Shown here piece after piece: positions 36,891-45,518 of a stretch of 64,000 nt of DNA; within the stretch, counting starts at the first letter, position 1, and each line of letters opens with the position of its first letter. The stretch lies in NCBI RefSeq assembly GCF_964036635.1, contig NZ_OZ038524.1, positions 787,501-851,500 on the forward strand. The letters are read 5' to 3'. Below the pieces are notes generated by a model, which was given only the letters and a program-made list of their open reading frames with translations, searched no databases and was not told the DNA's origin. The position numbers were made by a program, and so were the translations under genes. This DNA is from Tenacibaculum dicentrarchi (GTDB lineage: Bacteria > Bacteroidota > Bacteroidia > Flavobacteriales > Flavobacteriaceae).

Positions 36891-36980
36891 TTTTAGAAGC
36901 AATTTCCCGCTTTCCGCACTCGCTTTTTTTTGAAGAAAAATCAAAAAAAGAGCTCAAACAAATGCTTCAATCGGGGCTAG
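36891..36980. repeat. Interspersed repeat, copy B
   Basis: Second copy of the element at 1190-1278, in the same orientation. It keeps TTTCCCGCTTTCCGCACTCG at the left and AATGCTTCAATCGGGGCTAG at the right. The T/A-rich centre is changed but still able to pair (a T run faces an A run). It lies right after the ABC-F stop codon and shows no ORF. Confidence 0.75.
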
Positions 36981-37027
36981 AAATTTGTACTAATTTTTAT
37001 AATTTTATTTATCATAAAAAAATAAAC

Positions 37028-37063
37028 AAAAAACACCGTTAAATAATTTTAACGGTGTTTTTT
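37028..37063. terminator. Bidirectional terminator between ABC-F and tsaD
   Basis: A perfect 16-base inverted repeat (AAAAAACACCGTTAAA and complement) with a four-base loop, between convergent genes. Confidence 0.85.
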
Positions 37064-37087
37064 GTAAATAAATATGATTTAAAATAG

Positions 37088-38116
37088 TTATTCGGTAACT
37101 TTTAAACGAGCTTTTGATGTAATTGAAATATCAGAAAAATCGTTATTTTTATATTTTAAATATCCAGCAATGGCAATCATTGCAGCGTTATCGGTTGTGT
37201 ATTCAAACTTCGGAATGTAGGTTGTCCATCCCCAATGTTTTTCTGCTAAGGCTAAACGTTTTCTAATTTCAGAATTTGCAGAAACTCCACCCGCAATAGC
37301 AATGTGTTTTATATCGGTTTGTTTAACGGTGTTTTTTAATTTATCCATCAATATTTCAATAATAGTATATTGAATAGAGGCACAAATATCATGTAAGTTT
37401 TCTTTAATAAAATCAGGATTTTCTTTTACATTTTTTTGGATAAAACGTAAGATTCCTGTTTTTAATCCGCTAAAACTAAATTGTAAATCTCCAACTTTCG
37501 GTTTCGTAAACTGAAAAGCTTTCGGATTTCCTAATTGTGCATATTTATCAACTAAAGGACCTCCAGGATAAGGCAATCCTAATATTTTAGCAGATTTATC
37601 AAAAGCTTCACCAACGGCATCATCAATAGTTTCGCCTAAAATTTCCATTTCAAAATGATTGGTAACTTTAACAATTTGCGTGTGTCCGCCACTAATAGTT
37701 AAACAAACAAATGGAAACGGCGGAATTTTAGCATTTTCTTCTTTAATAAAATGTGCTAAAATATGTCCTTGCATATGATTTACGGCAATTAGCGGAATAT
37801 TTAATCCTAAAGCAAAAGATTTTGCAAAAGAAGTTCCTACCAATAAAGATCCCATTAATCCAGGACCACGTGTAAAAGCGATAGCACTTAAATCGTTTTT
37901 AGTAATATTAGCTTGTTCAATTGCTTGTTGTACTACAGGAACTATATTTTGCTGATGTGCTCTTGAAGCTAATTCAGGAACAACACCGCCATATTTAGCG
38001 TGTATTTCTTGGTTTGCAACCACGTTGCTGATTACTTTTCCGTTGTAAATTACCGAAGCGCTTGTGTCATCACAAGAGCTTTCTATACCTAAAATGTAGC
38101 TGTTTTCTGTACTCAA
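37088..38116 (-). CDS. tsaD: tRNA t6A synthase subunit TsaD
   Basis: A 342-residue ASKHA-fold enzyme that transfers threonylcarbamoyl from its AMP ester to A37 of tRNA. It has ILGIESSCDDTSASVI near residue 8, the metal His pair in NHMQGHILAHF near 115, LTISGGHTQIV near 140, GEAFDKSAKILGL near 170, PYPGGP, and IAGGVSANSEIR near 275. The divergent neighbour is tamB-like, a conserved arrangement in Bacteroidota. A TATTTTTG box lies 20 bases before the start. Confidence 0.97.
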   Translation of the reverse strand: MSTENSYILGIESSCDDTSASVIYNGKVISNVVANQEIHAKYGGVVPELASRAHQQNIVPVVQQAIEQANITKNDLSAIAFTRGPGLMGSLLVGTSFAKSFALGLNIPLIAVNHMQGHILAHFIKEENAKIPPFPFVCLTISGGHTQIVKVTNHFEMEILGETIDDAVGEAFDKSAKILGLPYPGGPLVDKYAQLGNPKAFQFTKPKVGDLQFSFSGLKTGILRFIQKNVKENPDFIKENLHDICASIQYTIIEILMDKLKNTVKQTDIKHIAIAGGVSANSEIRKRLALAEKHWGWTTYIPKFEYTTDNAAMIAIAGYLKYKNNDFSDISITSKARLKVTE

Positions 38117-38292
38117 TGTTTCATGTATTAAAATGCAAAAATATCGTTATTGTGTTACATTTTCGTTAAAATTGATATTTCTTTAAAATAAGGCAATACT
38201 TTTGCCATTAGCTGATTACATTTGTTTGTAATTTTATTATAATATAGATTATTAAAAAGATAAAAAACATACTATATAGGGTATCAAAGTAC

Positions 38293-41200
38293 GTGTTACT
38301 TGGGCTGTTATTGCTTGTTTTTTTGCTGTCATTACCTTTTGTGCAAAGTAAAATAGGCGCACAGGCCACCAATTGGTTAAATAAAGAATACAACACCGAT
38401 ATTCTTGTAAAAAAGATTGATTTCTCTTGGTTAGGAAGTGTTCAACTAAAAGGTATTGAAATTAGAGACCATCATAAAGATACGCTTATTTTTGTTGAAA
38501 ATTTAAGCACTTCGCTATTAAATGCCAAACGAATACTAGACAATAAAGTTAATTTAGGCGATGCTTCTTTGCGTGGGGTTTATTTTAATATGAAAAAATA
38601 CAAAGGCGAAAAAGATGATAATATTGCGATATTTATAGATCGTTTTGATAGCGATGCGCCAAAAGATAGCCTGTCAAGTGTTTTTGTTTTAAAAAGTGAT
38701 AAAATAGCGGTTGAAAATTTAACTTTTAAGTTTTTAGATGCCAATAAAAAAGATCCGTTGGAGTTTGCGGCGTATCATGCAAGTGGTAATTTATTAGATT
38801 TTTCTATAAAAGGACCCGATGTTTCTTTAAAAATGAGAAACATGTGTTTTTCTGAAAACAGGGGCATTAATATAACCAATATGTCTACGGATTTCACCTA
38901 CACAAAATCATTTATGAATTTTGATAAAACAGTGTTGGAAACCGATAATAAATCAAAAATAAAAGGTGCTATTAAATTAAAGTATAAAAGACAAGATTTT
39001 GTTAATTTTAATGATAAAGTAAGGTTTAGGGCTAAAATATTAAAAAGTGCCGTTTCAATTAAAGATATTAGCAAATTATACAACGAATTAAGTGGTAATG
39101 ATATGCTCTATTTTACAGGGAATATGAAGGGTGTTTTAAATAATTTTAGTGTAAATAATGTGCGTCTTCATTCTCGAAAAGGAATGAAGATTGTAGGAAA
39201 CATGGGCTTTGTAAATGCGATAAAAAAAGAAAGAGGTTTTATTTTTGATGCCGATTTTAAAAATGTTACAGCAAATTATGGACAATTAAAAAGCGTGCTT
39301 CCAAATTTATTAGGCAAGTCGTTGCCTTCTGAATTTCAGCGATTAGGAGATTTTACACTTCAGGGATTGGTGAAAATTACACCCGAGCAAATGGAGGCGA
39401 CTATTTCTGTAAAATCGGAGATAGGAACGACTATTTCTGATTTGCAATTAACCAATATTGATGATATTGACAAGGCTAGTTATATAGGAGAATTGGCACT
39501 TATAGATTTTGATTTAGGCGTTTTTTCAAACAATTCTAACCTTGGTAAAATATCCTTAAAAGCAGATGTAGATGGTAGTGGTTTTAATTTAGAAAACATA
39601 AACACGGTTGCTATCGGTAAAATTAGTAGCTTAGAGTTTAATAACTATAATTATAAAGATTTATATATTAATGGTCAATTTCAAAACAAAAAATTTGACG
39701 GTGTTTTAAATGCAAAAGATGAAAATTTCAAGCTAAATTTTGAAGGTTTGGCCGATTTTTCATCAGCAATCAATAAATTTGATTTTGTTGCCAATATTAA
39801 TCAAATTGATTTGAAGAAAACAAGTCTTTTTACGCGTGATAGTATTGCTGAATTAAAAGGAATTGTTAATTTGAATATTTCAGGGAATACTTTTGATGAC
39901 ATTGTAGGTAAAGCAACATTTAAAAAGGTGGCGTACAAAAATCAAAAAAAAGAATACCTGTTTGAAAATTTTGAAATAAATTCATCGGTAAAAGATAGTA
40001 TAAAAACGATTGAAGTAAATTCAAAAGAAATTGTTACAGGTGTTTTAAGAGGAAAGTTTTCTTTTGAAGAATTAATTCCGATTACCCAAAATGCTCTAGG
40101 AAGTGTTTATACGAATTATGTGCCTAATAAAGTAGCACAAAATCAGTTTTTAGAGTTTGATTTTACGATTTATAATCAAATTATCGATGTGTTTTTACCA
40201 AACATAGCTATTGCTGAAAACACCAAGTTAAAAGGGCGAATTAATGCCGATAAAAATGCTTTAAAATTAAAGTTTTCATCACCTGAAATTGATGTTTACA
40301 AAAGTGCTATTCAAAATATTGTGTTAAGAATGGATACTAAAAACCCGCTGTATAACACACATTTAACGGCTGGGAAAATAAATACACCGTATTATAATAT
40401 TAAAAAATTAAACTTACTGAACAGAACTCAAAATGATACCTTGTATTTTAAATCGGTATTTAAAGGCGGGAAAAATTATTCAGAAGGCTTTAATCTTGAT
40501 TTTTATTATACGATTAACGAATTACAAAAATCAGTTGTTGGTATTCAAAAATCAACATTTAATTATAAAGGATTTGATTGGGTTATTAATAAAATATCAG
40601 ATAAAAAACATAAAGTAGCTTTTGATTTAAAAAAGAAGACCTACGAAATAAGTCCATTTTTAGTAGAGTCTGATCAGCAAAAGATTGAATTTAAAGGAAT
40701 TGTTAAAGATAGTACTTATAAAAATTTGAATGCCCGTTTTACCAAAGTAAAATTAGCAAGTTTTTTACCGAATATAGATAATTTAAGTTTAGAAGGAGAT
40801 TTTACAGGAATCGTTGATTTACAACAAAAAGAAGGTAATATAGCGCCAAAGGGAAATTTATCAATAACAGACTTTAAAATAAATAACCTGGCTCAAGGAA
40901 ATTTAGCAATGGAATTTTCAGGAGATAATTCTTTTGAAAAATATAAGGTAAACCTATCATTAATTAATGATTCGGTAAAAAATATTTCAGCTGTTGGAGC
41001 TCTTGATTTTTCAAAAAATAAACCAACTATTTCTTTAAAAACATCTTTAGAGAATTATGATTTAAAGGCATTTAGCCCTTTAGGGAAAGATATTTTAAAT
41101 AGGCTTAGAGGGAATGTTTCAGGAGGTTTTACGGCAACAGGTTTTTTAGATAACCCGAATTTTCAAGGTATATTAAATGTTGAAAAAGCAGGGCTTTCTT

Positions 41201-42681
41201 TTCCGTATTTAAATGTTGATTTTGATTTAAAAGGAAACACCAAGGTTATTTTAGATAAGCAGCAATTTAAGCTTAATAATGTTTTATTAACCGATACAAA
41301 ACATAAAACACAAGGAACGTTATCGGGGTATATTGCACATCAAAACTTTAAAGATTGGTATTTGAAATTAGATATTAACACTAAAAATTTATTAATTTTA
41401 GACACCAAAGAAACAGTAACATCATCTTATTACGGAACAGGTTTTTTAGATGGAAATGCCGAAATTAGAGGGCTTACCAATAATTTAGATATTGTTATCG
41501 AAGGAAAAACAAATAAAGGAACGCTGTTTGTAATTCCGTTAAGCGACGTAAAAACAATTGATAATTACAAATTAATCCGTTTTAAAACGGAAACACCAAC
41601 GGTTGAAAATGTACATCAAACAATAAAAGATATAAAAGGGCTCGATTTAAAAATAAATTTAGAGGTAACTAAAGATGCCGTAGCTCAGGTAGTAATTGAT
41701 AAGGTTTCGGGGAGTGATTTAAAAGGAAGTGGTATAGGTAATTTAAGAATAGACATCAATACGCTTGGTAAGTTTAAGATGTATGGTGATTTTGAAATTC
41801 ATAAAGGAATGTATAATTTTAAGTACGCAGGGATATCAAAACCCTTTGCGGTTCAAAAAGGTGGGCGAATTTCGTGGAACGGAAACCCATACGAAGCCGA
41901 ATTAGACTTAGTTGCGGTTTATAAAACGAAAGCAAACCCAGCACAATTATTAGATAATATTAATTCGAATCGTAAAATTCCTATTAATTTATACACCAAA
42001 ATAACAGGCGGGTTGTTTAGTTCAAAACAAGAATTTGATATTAAAATTCCTAATGCAAATTCAACAGTAGCTTCTGAATTAGAATTTGTTTTGAATGGAA
42101 ATGATTTGAATACTAAGATGCAGCATTTTTCATTTTTATTAGCTTTTGGTACTTTTTATAATGAAGAAACAATAGGTAATAGTGCGGCAAGTGGTTTAAC
42201 GGGTACAGCATCTGAAATAGCTTCTAGTATTTTAACAGAAATGCTAAATAGTGAAGGGAGTAAATTTAAATTAGGATTAGGATATACACAGGGTGATAGT
42301 GGAAATGGTCAAGAAATTAATAATTTAAAATCAGATGATCAAGTAGATGTATCTATTTCTACTCAATTAAGTGACCGTATACTTGTTAATGGAAAAGTAG
42401 GCGTTCCTGTAGGGGCTAATACACAAACAAGTATTATAGGAGAGGTTAAAGTTGAGGTTTTATTAAATAAAGAAGGAAGTTTAAGGGGAACTGTTTTTAA
42501 CCGACAAAATGAAGTGCAATATTCAAAAGAAGAAGAAGGATATACACAAGGAATAGGTCTTTCGTATCAAGTAAATTTTAATAATTTATCGGATCTTTCT
42601 CAAAAAATAGGCTTAAAAAAATCACTTAAAAAAGACAGTATAAAACCTATAAAAAGGAGGCTAATTAAGTTTAAAAAATAA
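38293..42681 (+). CDS. tamB: TamB-like translocation/assembly module protein
   Basis: A 1462-residue (or slightly longer) protein with an N-terminal membrane anchor (LLLGLLLLVFLLSLPFV type) and a long series of beta-rich repeats, ending in the DUF490/TamB domain (from about residue 1000; TKITGGLFSSKQEFDIKIPN near 1240). Such proteins bridge inner and outer membranes and act in outer-membrane protein insertion or lipid transfer. No ATG precedes the anchor. GTG at 38293 is the first usual start, but the frame is open back to 38248 through KKIKNILYRVSKYV, a basic stretch expected before the helix, so an ATT start near 38248 is possible. Confidence 0.88.
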   Translation: MLLGLLLLVFLLSLPFVQSKIGAQATNWLNKEYNTDILVKKIDFSWLGSVQLKGIEIRDHHKDTLIFVENLSTSLLNAKRILDNKVNLGDASLRGVYFNMKKYKGEKDDNIAIFIDRFDSDAPKDSLSSVFVLKSDKIAVENLTFKFLDANKKDPLEFAAYHASGNLLDFSIKGPDVSLKMRNMCFSENRGINITNMSTDFTYTKSFMNFDKTVLETDNKSKIKGAIKLKYKRQDFVNFNDKVRFRAKILKSAVSIKDISKLYNELSGNDMLYFTGNMKGVLNNFSVNNVRLHSRKGMKIVGNMGFVNAIKKERGFIFDADFKNVTANYGQLKSVLPNLLGKSLPSEFQRLGDFTLQGLVKITPEQMEATISVKSEIGTTISDLQLTNIDDIDKASYIGELALIDFDLGVFSNNSNLGKISLKADVDGSGFNLENINTVAIGKISSLEFNNYNYKDLYINGQFQNKKFDGVLNAKDENFKLNFEGLADFSSAINKFDFVANINQIDLKKTSLFTRDSIAELKGIVNLNISGNTFDDIVGKATFKKVAYKNQKKEYLFENFEINSSVKDSIKTIEVNSKEIVTGVLRGKFSFEELIPITQNALGSVYTNYVPNKVAQNQFLEFDFTIYNQIIDVFLPNIAIAENTKLKGRINADKNALKLKFSSPEIDVYKSAIQNIVLRMDTKNPLYNTHLTAGKINTPYYNIKKLNLLNRTQNDTLYFKSVFKGGKNYSEGFNLDFYYTINELQKSVVGIQKSTFNYKGFDWVINKISDKKHKVAFDLKKKTYEISPFLVESDQQKIEFKGIVKDSTYKNLNARFTKVKLASFLPNIDNLSLEGDFTGIVDLQQKEGNIAPKGNLSITDFKINNLAQGNLAMEFSGDNSFEKYKVNLSLINDSVKNISAVGALDFSKNKPTISLKTSLENYDLKAFSPLGKDILNRLRGNVSGGFTATGFLDNPNFQGILNVEKAGLSFPYLNVDFDLKGNTKVILDKQQFKLNNVLLTDTKHKTQGTLSGYIAHQNFKDWYLKLDINTKNLLILDTKETVTSSYYGTGFLDGNAEIRGLTNNLDIVIEGKTNKGTLFVIPLSDVKTIDNYKLIRFKTETPTVENVHQTIKDIKGLDLKINLEVTKDAVAQVVIDKVSGSDLKGSGIGNLRIDINTLGKFKMYGDFEIHKGMYNFKYAGISKPFAVQKGGRISWNGNPYEAELDLVAVYKTKANPAQLLDNINSNRKIPINLYTKITGGLFSSKQEFDIKIPNANSTVASELEFVLNGNDLNTKMQHFSFLLAFGTFYNEETIGNSAASGLTGTASEIASSILTEMLNSEGSKFKLGLGYTQGDSGNGQEINNLKSDDQVDVSISTQLSDRILVNGKVGVPVGANTQTSIIGEVKVEVLLNKEGSLRGTVFNRQNEVQYSKEEEGYTQGIGLSYQVNFNNLSDLSQKIGLKKSLKKDSIKPIKRRLIKFKK

Positions 42682-42706
42682 GTAAAAAAACAAGTATAAA
42701 AATTAG

Positions 42707-43627
42707 ATGAATAGAACCAAAAAAGATTATTTAGTAATCATATTAAAAGGAATTGCAATGGGCGCTGCAGACGTTGTTCCAGGAGTTTCAGGAGGAACAA
42801 TTGCATTTATTTCAGGGATTTATGAAGAATTATTAAACGCTATAAGTGCTGTTAATTTAGATTTGTTTAAAATCTTAAAAAAAGAGGGGGTTAAAAGTGC
42901 TTGGGCACAATTAAATGGAAATTTTTTAGCAGCTCTTTTTACAGGGATTTTTATCAGTATTATATCTTTAGCAAAAGCAATTAAATGGTTGTTAATAAAC
43001 CAACCAATTTTATTATGGGCATTCTTTTTTGGGCTGGTACTGGCAAGTATTATTTATATAGCAAAACAGGTAAAACACTGGAGTTTTAAAGGGATATTCA
43101 TAGGGGTTTTAGCAGTGTTTTTTGGATATTTAATTACAGTTTTACCCGCAGTTAATGGGCAGGAAGTTAGTTATTTATTCTTAGTTTTTTCAGGGGCAAT
43201 TGCTTCTTGTGCTATGATTTTACCAGGAATTTCAGGGTCTTATATTTTGCTGTTAATCGGTGTTTATCCATTGGTTATGAGTGCTTTAACAAATGGTGAG
43301 CTAAAAACAATTTCGGCAATTGTAATAGGAGTTATGATAGGATTAACTACTTTTTCAAAACTATTAAAATGGTTGTTTTATAATTATAAAAATGAAATGT
43401 TAATTGCCTTAACAGGGTTAATGTTGGGGTCTCTAAACAAAGTTTGGCCTTGGAAAACAGTTTTAACTACGTATACTGATAGGCATGGTGTTGTAAAACC
43501 ACTTTTAGAAAAAAGTGTACTGCCTTTTTCGTATGATGGAAATCCTGAATTAATGTATGCTTCAATATTAATTATTGTCGGATTTTCATTAATTTTATTA
43601 CTAGAGAAATTAGCTGTAAAAAAATAA
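42707..43627 (+). CDS. DUF368 membrane protein, undecaprenyl-phosphate flippase (PopT) family
   Basis: A 306-residue inner-membrane protein with about eight helices. The family hallmark AADVVPGVSGGTIAFISGIY is at residues 20-40 and is echoed in the second half by ASCAMILPGISGSYILLLIG. DUF368 proteins were shown to recycle the lipid carrier undecaprenyl phosphate across the inner membrane. It starts 25 bases after tamB and is followed by a paralogue. Confidence 0.92.
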   Translation: MNRTKKDYLVIILKGIAMGAADVVPGVSGGTIAFISGIYEELLNAISAVNLDLFKILKKEGVKSAWAQLNGNFLAALFTGIFISIISLAKAIKWLLINQPILLWAFFFGLVLASIIYIAKQVKHWSFKGIFIGVLAVFFGYLITVLPAVNGQEVSYLFLVFSGAIASCAMILPGISGSYILLLIGVYPLVMSALTNGELKTISAIVIGVMIGLTTFSKLLKWLFYNYKNEMLIALTGLMLGSLNKVWPWKTVLTTYTDRHGVVKPLLEKSVLPFSYDGNPELMYASILIIVGFSLILLLEKLAVKK

Positions 43628-43674
43628 TAAAAATCATTTAAAAAATAATTATTTTAGTCTTTTTAATTTTAAAA

Positions 43675-44688
43675 ATGTATAAGCAAGAACAGCGCAAATT
43701 ATTACAAAAAACACTACTTTTTTTTAAAGGAATGACCATGGGAGCTGCCAATAAAGTTCCTGGTGTTTCGGGCGGAATGGTAGCTTTTGTAATGGGTTTT
43801 TATGAAGAGCTTATTTTTTCTTTTCAGCGGATAAACGGCAAAGCTTTTAAATTACTTTTTAAGGGGCGCTTTAAAAGTTTTGCGAACTACACAAATTTAC
43901 AGTTTTTAGCATTGGTAATGCTAGGGAGTATGTGTAGTTATTTTACCATTTCGTTAGTGTTAGATTATTTTTTAAAAAATAATGAGGGCTATGTTTGGTC
44001 GTGGTTTTTTGGGATGATTATAGGCTCAATATATTATATTTCAAAAGATTTTAACGATTGGAAATTTAAAAATATTATCGCCTTAATTATTGGTGTTTCT
44101 ATTGGTGTTTTTATCAGTTTTTTAACTCCTGCAAAAGAAAATGACAATCTTTGGTTTGTTTTTGTTTGCGGAATTATAGGTGTTTCAGGCATGACACTTC
44201 CTGGGTTATCAGGTTCTTTTATTTTAATATTATTAGGCAATTACGTACTTTTATTAGTCGATAGTGTGAATGTTTTTGCGAGCATTGTAACGAGTTTATT
44301 GTCGGGTGATTTTGAGGTGTTAAAAAACCCTATAAAAATAAGATATTTAAAAATTATAAGTGTTTTCACCTTGGGTTCAGTTTTTGGTTTGGTGTCAATT
44401 TCACATATTTTAGGCTATGTTTTAAAACGATGGCATCAAGTAGTAACGGCTGTTATTATTGGTTTTATAACAGGTTCGTTAGGTATTGTTTGGCCTTGGA
44501 AAAAAACACTCTTTAAAGTAAATGAACATGGTTTTTTATTGGATAAAAAAGGACATAAAATTGTGGAAAATTACCAGCGATTTATTCCTGATTTATCAAC
44601 CCAAGAAACATGGATTTCAATAGGTTTTATCCTTTTTGGTATCGCCTTAATTTTAATAATAGATTATTATGGAAGAAAAAGACGTTAA
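43675..44688 (+). CDS. DUF368 membrane protein, second copy
   Basis: A 337-residue paralogue of the preceding gene. Both signature loops are kept but altered: GAANKVPGVSGGMVAFVMGF near residue 22 and GVSGMTLPGLSGSFILILLG in the second half. The two share length, helix pattern and the C-terminal GSLGIVWPWKKTL region. Having Asn-Lys instead of Asp-Val in the first loop may mean a different preference. The stop is four bases before the chosen aroE start. Confidence 0.92.
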   Translation: MYKQEQRKLLQKTLLFFKGMTMGAANKVPGVSGGMVAFVMGFYEELIFSFQRINGKAFKLLFKGRFKSFANYTNLQFLALVMLGSMCSYFTISLVLDYFLKNNEGYVWSWFFGMIIGSIYYISKDFNDWKFKNIIALIIGVSIGVFISFLTPAKENDNLWFVFVCGIIGVSGMTLPGLSGSFILILLGNYVLLLVDSVNVFASIVTSLLSGDFEVLKNPIKIRYLKIISVFTLGSVFGLVSISHILGYVLKRWHQVVTAVIIGFITGSLGIVWPWKKTLFKVNEHGFLLDKKGHKIVENYQRFIPDLSTQETWISIGFILFGIALILIIDYYGRKRR

Positions 44689-44692
44689 AAAA

Positions 44693-45430
44693 ATGTATGC
44701 TTTAGTAGGGAAAAATATTTCGTATTCCTTTTCAAAAGGATACTTTACTAATAAATTTAAAGAACTAGGGCTTGAAACAAGCGACTATGTAAATTTTGAT
44801 ATTCAGTCAATCGAAGAATTATCAGCAAAAATAAAAGAAAATGAAACGACTTTAAAAGGAATGAATGTAACAATTCCTTATAAATTGGACGTTTTTAATT
44901 TTTTAGATGAAATAGATAAAAAAGCCCGAAAAATAGGTGCAGTAAACACTATTAAAATAGGTGAAAAAGGAAAATTAACAGGTTTTAATACGGATGTTTA
45001 TGGCTTTAAAAAATCATTGAAACCATTATTAAAAAATCATCATAAAAAAGCCTTGATTTTAGGAACAGGAGGCGCATCGAAAGCGGTAGCGTATGTGCTT
45101 AAAAAATTAGGTATTACATATCGTTTCGTTTCTAGAAATCCGAAGGGTAAAAAAGAGGTTTCTTACAATAGTTTATCTAAAGAAATCATAGAAACACATT
45201 GTTTAATTATTAATTGTACGCCTTTAGGAACGCATCCAAATATTAAAGATTGCCCGAGTATTCCGTATCAATTTATCGGTAAAAAACACCTGTTATTTGA
45301 TTTGATTTACAATCCTGAAACAACTACTTTTTTAAGTAAAGGACAACAAAATAATGCCGCCATAAAAAATGGTTTAGAAATGCTAGAACAACAGGCTGAG
45401 AAAGCTTGGAGAATATGGAATAATAGTTAA
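44693..45430 (+). CDS. aroE: Shikimate dehydrogenase AroE
   Basis: A 245-residue NADPH-dependent enzyme that reduces 3-dehydroshikimate in the chorismate pathway. MYALVGKNISYSFSKGYF starts the shikimate-binding domain, so ATG at 44693 is preferred; an in-frame ATG at 44669 would overlap the preceding gene. Catalytic Lys is in MNVTIPYK near residue 60, Asp in FNTDVYGF near 97, and the Rossmann loop is LGTGGASKAV near 122. NCTPLGTHPN is conserved. Confidence 0.95.
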   Translation: MYALVGKNISYSFSKGYFTNKFKELGLETSDYVNFDIQSIEELSAKIKENETTLKGMNVTIPYKLDVFNFLDEIDKKARKIGAVNTIKIGEKGKLTGFNTDVYGFKKSLKPLLKNHHKKALILGTGGASKAVAYVLKKLGITYRFVSRNPKGKKEVSYNSLSKEIIETHCLIINCTPLGTHPNIKDCPSIPYQFIGKKHLLFDLIYNPETTTFLSKGQQNNAAIKNGLEMLEQQAEKAWRIWNNS

Positions 45431-45518
45431 CAATAAGTTATTCAAAATAAAATTTGGTATTCTATAAGAATCCGTATATTTATAAAATTAATAATCAAGG
45501 AACTTAAACATTGTAGAT

